Part shown: positions 9,562-19,555 of the stretch, one piece after another
Position numbering within the stretch: position 1 is the stretch's first letter
Layout of the letters: the number at the start of each line of letters is the position of its first letter
Origin: DUPQ01 sp022706885
GTDB taxonomy: Bacteria; Bacillota; Clostridia; DUPQ01
Length of the DNA: 64,000 nucleotides
Direction of reading: 5' to 3'
NCBI GenBank assembly: GCA_022706885.1
Contig: JAKJBR010000004.1
Location: 31,628-95,627 of the forward strand
Position numbers and translations under genes: made by a program
The notes under the pieces: generated by a model
What the model saw: only the letters and a program-made list of their open reading frames with translations
Database searches by the model: none
Told to the model about the DNA's origin: nothing

Positions 9562-9584
9562 TTATATAACCTCCGATTCAATTT

Positions 9585-10706
9585 CTAATATCCATACTTT
9601 TCATAGAATTCATCTCTGAAATCCAAAAGTTTGTCTTCCTTTATAGATTGCCTTATTTTCGCCATTAAGTCAAGTAAAAATTTCAAATTATGTAACGTTG
9701 CAAGGTTTAATGCCAATATTTCGTCGCTTTTGAAAAGATGACGCAGATAGGCTCTGGTAAAGTGCTTACATGTGTAACAATCACACTCGTCATCCAAAGG
9801 CGTGAAATCCCTGGAATACTTGGCATCCCGCACAATGACTCTGCCCTTACTTGTCAGAACGGTACCGTTTCTGGCAATTCTGGTGGGCAGCACACAGTCA
9901 AACATATCTATTCCCCTTATAGAGCCTTCTATAAGGTAATCGGGAGTACCGACACCCATCAGATATCTGGGCTTGTCAAACGGCATCAGCGGGGTTACAT
10001 GCTCCAGCATTTCATACATAACTTCCGCAGGTTCCCCTACACTTAAACCCCCTATTGCATATCCCGGAAGATCAAAGGATGTTATCTGTTTAGCACTTTT
10101 AATCCGCAAATCTTTATACATCCCGCCCTGAATAATTCCGAACAAGGCCTGCTCGCTACTTCTGTTATGACTGTTAATGCAGCGTTCCAGCCATCTTGCA
10201 GTACGTAAGAGTGAATCGTCAATATAGCTTCTTTCTGCAGGATACGGTGCACACTCGTCAAACGCCATTATAACGTCGGCACCTAAGTTGTTTTGTATGG
10301 ACATAACCTTTTCCGGAGTAAAAAGATGCGATGAACCGTCTATATGGCTTCTGAAAGTTACCCCTTCTTCGGTTATCTTTCGCAAAGTATTGAGACTGAA
10401 TACCTGAAATCCTCCGCTGTCGGTAAGAATGGAACGGTCCCAGTTCATGAACTTATGTAATCCGCCCGCTTCGGCCACCACTTGATCGGAAGGTCGTAAG
10501 TACAGATGATAGGTGTTGGACAGTATGATATTTGCTCCTATTTCCTTTAAATCCTTGGGCATCATACCTTTTACCGTCGCTGCGGTACCCACGGGCATAA
10601 AAACCGGCGTTTCAAAAGAGCCGTGGGGAGTGTGTACAATTCCCAACCTTGCTCCCGATTGTTTACAGGTATGTATATGCTCATATGTTACAGGATATCT
10701 ACTCAT
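9585..10706 (-). CDS. tgt: Queuine/preQ1 tRNA-guanine transglycosylase
   Basis: Tgt swaps G34 of GUN-anticodon tRNAs for preQ1 during queuosine synthesis. The 373 residues carry the catalytic segment LTDSGGFQVFSL, the nucleophile region MFDCVLPTRIARNG, and the zinc site CDCYTCKHFTRAYLRHLF. It overlaps queA by 8 bases. The nearby order queA-tgt-yajC is conserved. A QueT-type transporter gene elsewhere in the window (53111-53572) may supply the precursor. Confidence 0.96.
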   Translation of the reverse strand: MSRYPVTYEHIHTCKQSGARLGIVHTPHGSFETPVFMPVGTAATVKGMMPKDLKEIGANIILSNTYHLYLRPSDQVVAEAGGLHKFMNWDRSILTDSGGFQVFSLNTLRKITEEGVTFRSHIDGSSHLFTPEKVMSIQNNLGADVIMAFDECAPYPAERSYIDDSLLRTARWLERCINSHNRSSEQALFGIIQGGMYKDLRIKSAKQITSFDLPGYAIGGLSVGEPAEVMYEMLEHVTPLMPFDKPRYLMGVGTPDYLIEGSIRGIDMFDCVLPTRIARNGTVLTSKGRVIVRDAKYSRDFTPLDDECDCYTCKHFTRAYLRHLFKSDEILALNLATLHNLKFLLDLMAKIRQSIKEDKLLDFRDEFYEKYGY

Positions 10707-11760
10707 TTGCCTTTTCCCGTCTTATTGTATCAGAATCCGTAATAAACATGGCGTCTCCGAAGGAAAAAAATCTGTATTTTTCCTTTATGGCTTCCCTGTA
10801 AGCCGATAAAATGTTTTCTCTTCCCGCCATAGCGCTTACAAGCATTATAAGGGTTGATTCCGGAAGATGAAAGTTTGTTATAAGATAATCGACAACTTTA
10901 AATCTGTATCCGGGATAAATAAAGATATCGGTTTCCCCTTCACTCTCATGTAAAACCCCCAAATCATCGGAAGCTCCTTCCAGCACACGAAGGCTGGTTG
11001 TACCGACGGCTATTACTTTTCGTCCTTCCCTTTTAGCCGCATTTATACTTTCCGCCGCACTCCTGTCAATTCTATAATACTCACTGTGCATTATATGCTC
11101 TTCGATATTTTCCGCTTTTATCGGACGAAAGGTTCCCATACCCACATGAAGAGTCACTCGTACAATGTCCACACCTTTTTTTACTAAAGAATCCAGCAAC
11201 TCCTCTGTAAAATGCAGTCCCGCGGTAGGTGCCGCGGAAGAGCCGTCATACTTAGCATATACAGTCTGGTATCTGTTTTTATCTTCCAGCTTCTCGGTTA
11301 TATACGGAGGCAGCGGAACCAGACCTACCTTATCCAGAACCTCTTCAAATATGCCGTCATATTCAAAACGTACTATTCTGTTTCCTAAATTAATTACATC
11401 CAGCACTTCTGCTTTAAGTAAACCGTTGCCGAAAACAAAACGTTTACCCTTCGCTGCTCTCTTGCCCGGTCGTGTCATAACCTCCCAATCGGTTTTTGTT
11501 AATCTTTTTAAAAGAAGCAGCTCTATTTTTCCGGTAGAGTTCTCCACATGACCTAAAAGACGTGCCGGAATAACCTTGGTCTCATTAAGCACCAGACAAT
11601 CGCCTTTGTTTAAAAGATTGACAATATCCGAAAAAACCGTGTGCCTTATTTCCCCGCTGTTTTTATCTAAAAGAAGCAATCGTGAGTTGTCCCTTTTTTC
11701 CAAAGGATGCTGGGCAATCAGTTGCTGAGGCAGGTCATAATAAAAGTCGCTTTTCTTCAT
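10699..11760 (-). CDS. queA: S-adenosylmethionine:tRNA ribosyltransferase-isomerase
   Basis: QueA converts preQ1 in tRNA to epoxyqueuosine using the ribosyl part of SAM. The 353-residue length is typical. It starts MKKSDFYYDLPQQLIAQHP and contains the family motifs CLVLNETKVIPARL, SAAPTAGLHFTEELL and LRVLEGAS. GAGG lies six bases before the ATG, within the last codons of the SpoIID-like gene, so the two are translationally coupled. It overlaps tgt at the other end. Confidence 0.96.
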   Translation of the reverse strand: MKKSDFYYDLPQQLIAQHPLEKRDNSRLLLLDKNSGEIRHTVFSDIVNLLNKGDCLVLNETKVIPARLLGHVENSTGKIELLLLKRLTKTDWEVMTRPGKRAAKGKRFVFGNGLLKAEVLDVINLGNRIVRFEYDGIFEEVLDKVGLVPLPPYITEKLEDKNRYQTVYAKYDGSSAAPTAGLHFTEELLDSLVKKGVDIVRVTLHVGMGTFRPIKAENIEEHIMHSEYYRIDRSAAESINAAKREGRKVIAVGTTSLRVLEGASDDLGVLHESEGETDIFIYPGYRFKVVDYLITNFHLPESTLIMLVSAMAGRENILSAYREAIKEKYRFFSFGDAMFITDSDTIRREKANE

Positions 11761-11761
11761 G

Positions 11762-13357
11762 CTACCTCAATGTTACCGATTCCAGTTTAACACCGGTATA
11801 GAAGTATCTGATAATCTCGTCATATGTATAACCGGCATCCGCCATGTTTATTGCTCCCCACTGTGCCATTCCCACACCGTGGCCGGATCCTCTTCCGGAA
11901 ATGGTAATCTTATCATTACTGTCTTCGGTAACCAATGAAACGGTTACTATGCCGGAGTTGGTTCTGACACCTATCGTTTTGGAAGATATAAGTGATGTAT
12001 TGTATATCCCCCTTATACTTGCATAATCCAAAGCCTGTGTTGTGGCAACACCTTTGGCATCGGCAACCTTAACTGTGGACTGACCTCCCAATACAAACAT
12101 CTGACTGGGAAGAAAATCGGGAAATGCGTTACGTATGTTGGATTTTAAGAAAGTAACCGAGTTATTGGATCCGTGAACGGTCATGGACAGTACTCTTCCG
12201 GTATGCGAACTGGAATCAATGGTAATCTTAAGAACATTACCTATTCTGTATCCCAGTTTATACATATGGTCGGTCATCTGTGATGTGGTATAGGAATATG
12301 TCCATGTCCTGTTTATGTCATACTTATCCACTACCGCTTTCAGATATGGAACGGACGTTACCCAGACATTCTCGGAGTTTTCCGTATATCCTCCCGAAGA
12401 GCTGAAATAGTAGGGAGTAACTACCTGCCCGGCATATGTAACTACCTGTCCGTATGTTTCGTTTGTAGCCTGATTTGTACGATAGTTTTCCGCATTGTAC
12501 CCGCCGTAAACCTGGCAACAGACTTTGTCACAAACATCAAAACCGTATTCCTGATGTTTGTTCTGACATAAAGCATAAGTCCTTGCCACCACCGCCTGAG
12601 CTTTCAGCGCTTCCATAGGCGAATTGCTTCCTATCTCCAATGCCACAACTCCGTAAACATAATACTCCAGAATCAGATTGTTCAATACGCTCAATTCATT
12701 GGACTTGAAAATGGTAAATTCCAGATTGCCTCTGTAAGGCTTTCCTTCAATATACATATATGAGTTGGAATCCGTCGTAATTGTTTTGGCAATTATGGGG
12801 GCTGAAGGATTGTCACAGGCAAACAGTATTCTGCTGGTTGCTTTATCCCTTACCAATATTCTTGCACTGGAAGGATATGCTACAGTGGAATAACTGCCGG
12901 GATACTTTGATGCAACACCTGCTATACCGTTCATAGCCGATTCGGATGAAGCATAACTTCCTATCCACACCTGCCAGAAACCCGATGCGGCATATACGGG
13001 GAAAGAAGTTGCACCTGCCAATGACATATTGTTTGAAACATTCAGAGCTTCGGCATAGGAATTATAGTTGTCATCACGGATAACATGATAGGAATAATCC
13101 CCAGTGTCTTTGGCTACCACAAGCGTATTATTAGTAGAAACAAAGTCAATTTCCCTGTTATTTATGTTAATAGTCATATTCAATCCGAACGGACTGGATA
13201 CGGTATATGCGCTTTTTGCCGTATTACCGTAATACAAACCCACCTGAAGATACAAAGGAGCATATATAACGGCATCGGCGGTATTTACGCAAGAAAAACA
13301 CATAAGGCATATTATTGCCAGTAAAATCGAAATACTTTGTCTTTTCTTTCTGTTCAT
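11762..13357 (-). CDS. SpoIID/LytB-family peptidoglycan lytic protein with SPOR-like domain
   Basis: This is an exported protein of 531 residues related to SpoIID, a lytic transglycosylase acting on denuded glycan strands. After a signal peptide there is a SPOR-like segment (around FWQVWIGSYASSESAM). The SpoIID core follows with EALKAQAVVARTYAL and the hallmark GRGSGHGVGMAQWGA. I chose the ATG at 13357 because AAAGGG sits six bases upstream; the ATG at 13372 lacks a ribosome site. It heads the queA-tgt-yajC cluster. Whether it serves sporulation or vegetative wall growth cannot be told from the sequence, so no gene symbol is given. Confidence 0.88.
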   Translation of the reverse strand: MNRKKRQSISILLAIICLMCFSCVNTADAVIYAPLYLQVGLYYGNTAKSAYTVSSPFGLNMTININNREIDFVSTNNTLVVAKDTGDYSYHVIRDDNYNSYAEALNVSNNMSLAGATSFPVYAASGFWQVWIGSYASSESAMNGIAGVASKYPGSYSTVAYPSSARILVRDKATSRILFACDNPSAPIIAKTITTDSNSYMYIEGKPYRGNLEFTIFKSNELSVLNNLILEYYVYGVVALEIGSNSPMEALKAQAVVARTYALCQNKHQEYGFDVCDKVCCQVYGGYNAENYRTNQATNETYGQVVTYAGQVVTPYYFSSSGGYTENSENVWVTSVPYLKAVVDKYDINRTWTYSYTTSQMTDHMYKLGYRIGNVLKITIDSSSHTGRVLSMTVHGSNNSVTFLKSNIRNAFPDFLPSQMFVLGGQSTVKVADAKGVATTQALDYASIRGIYNTSLISSKTIGVRTNSGIVTVSLVTEDSNDKITISGRGSGHGVGMAQWGAINMADAGYTYDEIIRYFYTGVKLESVTLR

Positions 13358-13465
13358 GAGATACCCTTTCATAAAATGACCATATCATTAGTATTATCTT
13401 AATTATATTAAAAACAAAACTAAATACAAGTATAAGATACTTTAAAAGATTTCAACCTTATTAAA

Positions 13466-15166
13466 CTAATCAACATTCTTCAAAATTGTATAGCAGTACT
13501 CATAATCCAGCCCCAATTCGTTTTTAGACCCGGAATACTCATCAACAGCATCCTTAGGTGCAAAATACTTTCTCAAATATCTTGTCAAAGCTTCCATATC
13601 CGCATCACTTCTTGTTTCTATAGTAATAGATTCTATGTGTTCGTCTTTGAAAGCATCCAATTTATACTTATCGTTATTGCCGTAATATGTTATGTAAATT
13701 ACATCATACGCATCTTGCGAACCTTCTGGCAACTTATAATAACCTATTGCCGTAAATGCTACATATAGAGTTGTGCCGGGGGTGCCTTCTTTTGTCGGGC
13801 ATAACTCGAGAACTTGTTGGGATGTCATTATATAATGCTGAACGGCTTCAAACATGGGTGCAGGTATTATGGCATATCCTTTCATATCGCCCCCTCTTCT
13901 TGTCGCTTTTTCGTAGTAATCCTGCTCCCTCTGCTTAACAAGATCTCTGTTTCTGTAATTACCGTAAAAATATATCTCACAACCCTGTTTATCTCTTTTT
14001 ATCTCACTTATGCTTGTAACGGCCTTATGATAAGGCGGTACATTAAAACTCATCCAGACTCTGTCTTGTTGCATTCCGAGAGGCATCAATTTTAAACCGT
14101 AAGGCTGGTATTTTGTTCCCGTCGGGTAATCCGCGGGATTGACACCTTTTATACCCGTACTTATGTTAATATCGCTTATATATTGCGAATATTCATGGTA
14201 TTCTTTAACCAATGCGTCGCCATATAAATGTGACATCATAAGATCGGATTTCTCATCGATTCTGGAAACGGTTATGATATTCTTTTTGAAGTTTGTATCT
14301 TCTTCAATAAGTACCGGCTTTATACCCGCAGTGTTTACAAACATATACGGATAGCGTTCATTAAACCTGTTTATTCTCTTTTCATATTGAGAAAGCACAT
14401 TATAGTCCGCAAAATAATTGTTTAATACACTTATAAGACCGGAAAGGTCTTTTCCCTCATTAACATCTATCTCCATGCAGTCAATATAATCCGGTATATC
14501 TATCTGGGCTCCCTTCGCTACTTTACCCATTCCGTAAAAGGAAAGGTACAAAGCATCATGTTCTTTATTTGTCGTATACTCCCCTATTATCTTAAAAGGT
14601 TCTGCGCCCCTTGTTTCGTTATTTTTCACATAGAAAACCTTATCGGCATCAGGTAACTCCTGATTAATATGTTTACTCAAGGTAGAGGGGATAATAGCAT
14701 AGTTTTGAGACGTCTCAAGTAGCAACTCTTCATTATATCCTTCATAAATTGTTATTCTACTATCATTTTTGTCTGCTATTATACCGCTTAATGTAGTTAT
14801 GCCTTTACAATAATCTATTGAATTTATGACTCTCGTAACTTCACTGCTGTCCGGTTCTACTAAGATTTTTTCATAACCGGACATACTTAACCCTTTCCTG
14901 CCTATCTTACATCTTACAGAAGAGATATTGATACCGATTACTTCTTCCGATAATCCCGCTCTTATTATGGGCATAGCATATCTGTACGGCATATTCAACG
15001 GTTCCTGCCCGTCCACTCTTTTTATTACTATGTCACTGTTAAAGGTCGTTATATTAAAACCTTCCAAAGTTTCCTGCGGTTTACAAGATGCCGATAACAA
15101 TGCTATCATTACTATCACCGTTAAAACGGCTATTATACTCATACCTGTTTTTCTGTTACTTTTCAT
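13466..15166 (-). CDS. Putative lipoprotein of unknown family (copy 1 of a tandem pair)
   Basis: I do not recognise the family. The 566-residue protein has a basic N-terminus, one hydrophobic helix and a weak lipobox ending SASC, so it is probably a cell-surface lipoprotein. The rest is charged and globular with no repeats. It is a close paralogue of the next gene: both begin FNITTFN.DIVIKRVDG and continue EPLNMPYRY, and both end GSKNELGL.YEYCYTI.KNVD. I start at the ATG at 15166, seven bases after GGAGGG. A TTG at 15181 overlaps that site and is rejected. A large extracellular domain with conserved Tyr and Asp suggests sensing or binding, but nothing firmer. Confidence 0.8.
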   Translation of the reverse strand: MKSNRKTGMSIIAVLTVIVMIALLSASCKPQETLEGFNITTFNSDIVIKRVDGQEPLNMPYRYAMPIIRAGLSEEVIGINISSVRCKIGRKGLSMSGYEKILVEPDSSEVTRVINSIDYCKGITTLSGIIADKNDSRITIYEGYNEELLLETSQNYAIIPSTLSKHINQELPDADKVFYVKNNETRGAEPFKIIGEYTTNKEHDALYLSFYGMGKVAKGAQIDIPDYIDCMEIDVNEGKDLSGLISVLNNYFADYNVLSQYEKRINRFNERYPYMFVNTAGIKPVLIEEDTNFKKNIITVSRIDEKSDLMMSHLYGDALVKEYHEYSQYISDINISTGIKGVNPADYPTGTKYQPYGLKLMPLGMQQDRVWMSFNVPPYHKAVTSISEIKRDKQGCEIYFYGNYRNRDLVKQREQDYYEKATRRGGDMKGYAIIPAPMFEAVQHYIMTSQQVLELCPTKEGTPGTTLYVAFTAIGYYKLPEGSQDAYDVIYITYYGNNDKYKLDAFKDEHIESITIETRSDADMEALTRYLRKYFAPKDAVDEYSGSKNELGLDYEYCYTILKNVD

Positions 15167-15325
15167 GCCGTTACCCTCCAAGATTTTTCTAACCCGAAAT
15201 GATATGGAATATGGTCGGATTGTTTAAGCAAAACATTTTTTACTTCTTAAAGAAAGTTTTTGTATATGTTTCCGTTGCAATTTTATTTTAACAAAAAAGA
15301 AAAGATGTTTAAATATATTTTCCGA

Positions 15326-15347
15326 ATTGTTCACAATTGTTCACAAT
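15326..15347. repeat. Overlapping inverted/direct repeat (possible operator)
   Basis: ATTGTTCACAAT occurs twice, overlapping, with a 10-base shift. Each copy is nearly palindromic (ATTGT-TC-ACAAT). It lies between the two tandem lipoprotein genes, about 160 bases upstream of the 13466-15166 gene. The arrangement suits a dimeric regulator, but no matching regulator is visible nearby. The rest of 15167-15422 is AT-rich with nothing else I can name. Confidence 0.4.
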
Positions 15348-15422
15348 TGGACGCTATTTTCCACAATAATATTGAATTTTCTGCTAAATAACGGCAAACC
15401 GGTCTTAATTTATCTTCTTAAA

Positions 15423-17129
15423 TCAATCAACATTCTTTTGAATTGTGTAGCAGTATTCATACTCCAAACCCAATTCGTTCTTCGACCCTTTATACTCCTC
15501 AGCGACATCTTCGGGCGCAAAAAACTTTCTCAAATATCTTGTCAAAGAATCCATGTCCGCATCGCAATCTGTCTCAATAACTATAGATTCTATATATTCG
15601 TTCTTATAGGCTTCCTTTTCATACTTATCATTATTACCCACATAAGATATATACACCACATCATACTCATCGGTCGAATCCTCCGGTAACTTGTAATAAC
15701 CTATTACCTTAAACCCGACAAACAACTTCCTGTAATGGTCATACCCGTCTTTCGCAAACAGTTCAATATTCTGGTAGCGTGTACTTTTATGTTTGCGGGC
15801 GGCTTCATACATGGGTGCGGGTATTATGGCATATCCTTTAATATGCCCGCCTCTTGTTGTACCGAACACCCTGTAATCTTCCTCCCTTTGCATAACAAGG
15901 TCTCTATTCGTGTAGTTACCGTAGAAAAATATCTCACAGTTCTTTTTATTACTTTTTATTTCACTTACACTTGTAATAGCCTGATGATAAGGCGGCTCCT
16001 TAATGCCTTTTTCGGAACAGTAGTCATTCCAATCTCTTTCAAATACTCCGTCAGCCGTTACATGCAAACCGTAAGGCGGATAATTCTCGCGAGAAACACC
16101 TTTTATGCCTGTACTTATTACTATATCCCTTATATACTCTGAATACTTGTAATAGCCTTTAACCAATGCATCGGCATACACATGCGACATCTCAAGATAT
16201 TTCTGCCCGTCAATTCTTGTAACGGTTATTATATTCTTTTTTAAATCGGTTTCTTCCGTAAGAACAATCGGTTGCATACCCGCAGTGTTTACAAACATAT
16301 AAGGATAAGGTTCATTAAGCTCGTTTATTCTGTTTTTGTATTGAGAAAGCATATTATAGTCTGCGAATAAACCGCTTAAGAAATATGTGAGATCGGTTAA
16401 GTCTTTTTCTTCATTAACATCAATCTCCATGCACTCAATATGATCCACCGCATCTCTTTGTACTCCCGCTACCGCCCTGCTTAATCCCGCAAAGGAAAGG
16501 TACAAAGCGTCCTGTCGGTTTTTTGTTGTATATTCCCCTATTATCTCAAACTGAACCGTACCAAATGTCTTCGGATTCATTATTGAAAAAACCTTTTCAG
16601 AGTCGGATAACCCCTTATTAATATGCTCACTCAAGGTAGAGGGAATAATAGCATAATCCCGAAGATTATCCACAAGCATATAGGCGGAGCAGCCTTCATA
16701 AAATTTTATCTTACAATCTTCTTTATCGGCAATTATCCCGCTTAATGTTGTTACTCCTTTACAATACTTTATTGAATCTATAACTTCATTAACTGCGCTG
16801 CTGTCCGCTTCAACCAACATGCCTTTATAGTTATATAATCTTAAACCTGTATCACTTATCTCATATTTTACGGAAGAAATGTTGATACCGGCGATTTCAT
16901 TTCTGAATACCAGTCTTTTAGCCAATAAAGCCATGGAATATCTGTACGGCATATTCAACGGCTCTTTACCGTCCACTCTTTTAATAACTATATCGCCGTT
17001 AAAGGTGGTTATATTAAAACCGGCCAAAGGGTCTTGGACTTTTTTGCAAGATACCGAAAATAACGCTATCAAGACAATCACTATCAAAACAGCTATTATA
17101 GTCATACAGGTTTTTCTCTTGTTTACCAT
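15423..17129 (-). CDS. Putative lipoprotein of unknown family (copy 2 of a tandem pair)
   Basis: This 568-residue paralogue of the downstream gene has the same layout: basic N-terminus, hydrophobic helix, weak lipobox ending SVSC, then a large outward domain. Conserved blocks shared with its neighbour include KGVTTLSGIIADK, YAIIPSTLSEHIN, PYMFVNTAG and KGYAIIPAPM. The start is the ATG at 17129, eight bases after GGAGG. The 12 bases GTTAACGGCATG around the start nearly match the other copy, supporting a local tandem duplication. A longer frame reaching 17261 has no start signal. Function unknown. Confidence 0.8.
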   Translation of the reverse strand: MVNKRKTCMTIIAVLIVIVLIALFSVSCKKVQDPLAGFNITTFNGDIVIKRVDGKEPLNMPYRYSMALLAKRLVFRNEIAGINISSVKYEISDTGLRLYNYKGMLVEADSSAVNEVIDSIKYCKGVTTLSGIIADKEDCKIKFYEGCSAYMLVDNLRDYAIIPSTLSEHINKGLSDSEKVFSIMNPKTFGTVQFEIIGEYTTKNRQDALYLSFAGLSRAVAGVQRDAVDHIECMEIDVNEEKDLTDLTYFLSGLFADYNMLSQYKNRINELNEPYPYMFVNTAGMQPIVLTEETDLKKNIITVTRIDGQKYLEMSHVYADALVKGYYKYSEYIRDIVISTGIKGVSRENYPPYGLHVTADGVFERDWNDYCSEKGIKEPPYHQAITSVSEIKSNKKNCEIFFYGNYTNRDLVMQREEDYRVFGTTRGGHIKGYAIIPAPMYEAARKHKSTRYQNIELFAKDGYDHYRKLFVGFKVIGYYKLPEDSTDEYDVVYISYVGNNDKYEKEAYKNEYIESIVIETDCDADMDSLTRYLRKFFAPEDVAEEYKGSKNELGLEYEYCYTIQKNVD

Positions 17130-17235
17130 GCCGTTAACCTCCGGATTTATAACATAAAAATCGGTTAATAAACTTCTCTTTAGACACAATGGTACTATGT
17201 ATAATATTTTATCATAAAAAGATATGTATTTGATA

Positions 17236-18849
17236 CTAAAGTGCTGCAAACCTCTTAACACCCTTGGTTATGAGATAGCGCCATAGAATTAAGGTTATGA
17301 CGGCATATATTGAAGCTACTATCAGGACAAACAAAGATGTATTATGCATTATCAGTGCGGCACCCAAAATCATGGGAATTATTACTAAAAACATCCCGGA
17401 AAAAACCGCCACAGCCACCGATGCCGACTGTTTAACAACTTCCGTCGGGGATTTGAATTCCGTTTTCGGAAGAAGAATGTTTGCAAACAAACCTAAAACC
17501 GCTGTAAGAAATCCCGCCGATACGGTAAATGCAAGGAGAATAAGCCACTGTGTAAAAGACAGTTTTAAACCGATATAGATGAGCACTGACGATATTATCC
17601 CTATAGGCAGAGTAACAACAAGTCCTAAAGCTGTTTTTCCTTTAAAAATATCTTTTGTTTCAACGGGCATGGACTTCAATATCCAAAGATTCCTGCCTTC
17701 CAAAGATATGGAAGCGGAGGTCGGACTGCTCATCATAATACAATAACCGAATACCGTCGCTGCCGCCAGAAGTTTTATATCTGCGACAGATAAACTGCCT
17801 TGTGCCTGTGCAATTTCCGCAAAGACCGATTCCGGATCAAAATTCACAACCAAAACCGCTATACAACCTATTAATAACAGTACCATACCGAAGAAAGTAT
17901 TTACTATATACACGACACAGTGAACATAGAAGTTGAGTTCCTTTTTAAATATTGCCATTACCGGAGAATACTCTTTGAACTTGACATTCTTTGATGAGTG
18001 ATGTGCCTTTGTTTCCATCATGCTTGAGTTTATTTTCTTAAAAGATTTTGCGAACAGATAAATAAACAGTATGAACGGAACGGTGAATATGAGAATAAAC
18101 AGAAGCAGTGATAATATGTTCAGACCGTAAACCGCATCAACATACAAATCAAACAGGAAAAAGGATGACTGTATGTCTGCAATGGAAGTAACCATATCGG
18201 TAATAGCCTGTTCATCCAATATATTCTGTAAAGAAAAAGAAAATACCATTATAAGGGCAAGTAATGCAAAAGAGCCCGCAATCATAATTATATTCCTGCT
18301 TTTAATCTTTGCGGATATTCTTGCCACAACAAACCCTATCACGGAACCTATACTCATAGGAAGAAGAGGCAGCACAATAGAAAGTATGATGTATATGATA
18401 ACGGAAAAAGCATTTATGCTGTCGGATTTAATGCAGTAAACCAGAAAAATCGGAAAACTTGTATAAAACTGCCACACATAACCGCTTAACATAAGTTTTA
18501 TTACTTTTGCGGCAAGTATGACAGTATCTTTTACCGGTAACGACATAAGCATATCGTAATCCTTGAAAGAAAACAGTTCCGACGGCATCTTATATATATT
18601 GACCATAAACAAAACCAAAAAAGGTAACGCAAACGCAAATACAAGCAGTATGTTCAGAAGTCCCATACTCTTCAGTATATCGGAGACAAGATAAGCGGCT
18701 CCGCCTATATAGAGAAACGCTATAGCTGTCAGAAAAAGAGCAAGCACGGACATACCTATTGCTTTTTTTCTGTTTGACTTATCTTTAAGTCCGTTCAGTT
18801 TGTATGTGTTTATAAGGTCGGCTTTCAGAAGCGTAATTAAATCATTCAT
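17236..18849 (-). CDS. ABC exporter permease
   Basis: This integral membrane protein of 537 residues has around twelve hydrophobic segments in two halves separated by a cytoplasmic loop (about 280-310). It resembles the putative ABC-exporter permease family, which pairs with a separate ATPase. PSELFSFKDYDMLMSLPV and SLEGRNLWILKSMPV are typical of that family. I start at the ATG at 18849 (GGAG ten bases upstream); a TTG nine bases earlier is possible. It overlaps the ATPase gene by 8 bases. The exported substrate is unknown. Confidence 0.82.
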   Translation of the reverse strand: MNDLITLLKADLINTYKLNGLKDKSNRKKAIGMSVLALFLTAIAFLYIGGAAYLVSDILKSMGLLNILLVFAFALPFLVLFMVNIYKMPSELFSFKDYDMLMSLPVKDTVILAAKVIKLMLSGYVWQFYTSFPIFLVYCIKSDSINAFSVIIYIILSIVLPLLPMSIGSVIGFVVARISAKIKSRNIIMIAGSFALLALIMVFSFSLQNILDEQAITDMVTSIADIQSSFFLFDLYVDAVYGLNILSLLLFILIFTVPFILFIYLFAKSFKKINSSMMETKAHHSSKNVKFKEYSPVMAIFKKELNFYVHCVVYIVNTFFGMVLLLIGCIAVLVVNFDPESVFAEIAQAQGSLSVADIKLLAAATVFGYCIMMSSPTSASISLEGRNLWILKSMPVETKDIFKGKTALGLVVTLPIGIISSVLIYIGLKLSFTQWLILLAFTVSAGFLTAVLGLFANILLPKTEFKSPTEVVKQSASVAVAVFSGMFLVIIPMILGAALIMHNTSLFVLIVASIYAVITLILWRYLITKGVKRFAAL

Positions 18850-19555
18850 TTTTTGCAAGCTCCATGAAAGTGCTTTCCAAAGACTTATCCCCCATTACAC
18901 TTTGTATATCCCCTAATGCCGCTATTTTTCCGTTCTTGATAATGGCTATTTTGTTGCATATTTTTTCCGCCACATCCAATACATGCGTGGAAAAGAAAAC
19001 CGCTCCGCCCTTATTGCAAATATCTTTCATTATTTCTTTTACGGTAAAGGAGGCTTGCGGGTCCAGACCGGTAAAAGGTTCATCGAATATAAGCAGTTTG
19101 GGACTGTGTATGAGTGCGGATATTATAACCAGTTTCTGTTTCATGCCGTGTGAATATGAAGATATTATGTCACCCAAAGCATGGGTAAAGGTCAGTTGCT
19201 CGGCATAATATTCGGTAAGTCTCTCGCGGTCATGCTTTGAAACTTTAAAAATGTCCGCAACGAAATTCAGATATTGTATTCCGGTCAATGATTCATATAC
19301 ATCGGGATTATCCGGTACATATGCAATATCCGCTTTGCATCCGACGGGATCTTCTTTTATGCTTTTTCCGTTGATATAGATTTCCCCTTTTTCAAACTCC
19401 AGTATACCGGCAACACATTTCAGCGTTGTGGTCTTACCCGCTCCGTTATGCCCTATAAAACCGAACATATCTTTAGGTTCAATATGAAAGGAGATATCGT
19501 CAACCGCTTTTACTTTATTTGCATAGGTTTTGGAAAGATTCTCAATTCTTAGCAT
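18842..19555 (-). CDS. ABC transporter ATP-binding protein
   Basis: This 237-residue ABC ATPase should energise the permease encoded directly after it. It has Walker A GHNGAGKTT, a Q-loop region DIAYVPDNPDVYESLTG, the signature segment SYSHGMKQKL, Walker B LLIFDEPFTGLDP and the switch His in FFSTHVLD. The signature is a degenerate SHGMKQ rather than LSGGQ, which is common in bacterial drug or polysaccharide exporter ATPases. Its ATG overlaps the last 14 bases of the V-type ATPase subunit D gene, so it may be read from that operon. Confidence 0.92.
   Translation of the reverse strand: MLRIENLSKTYANKVKAVDDISFHIEPKDMFGFIGHNGAGKTTTLKCVAGILEFEKGEIYINGKSIKEDPVGCKADIAYVPDNPDVYESLTGIQYLNFVADIFKVSKHDRERLTEYYAEQLTFTHALGDIISSYSHGMKQKLVIISALIHSPKLLIFDEPFTGLDPQASFTVKEIMKDICNKGGAVFFSTHVLDVAEKICNKIAIIKNGKIAALGDIQSVMGDKSLESTFMELAKNE

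Noticed and set aside
17130..17261. N-terminal extension of the second lipoprotein
   Set aside because: The frame is open, but the start with GGAGG and the signal peptide begin at 17129. The extension has no ribosome site.
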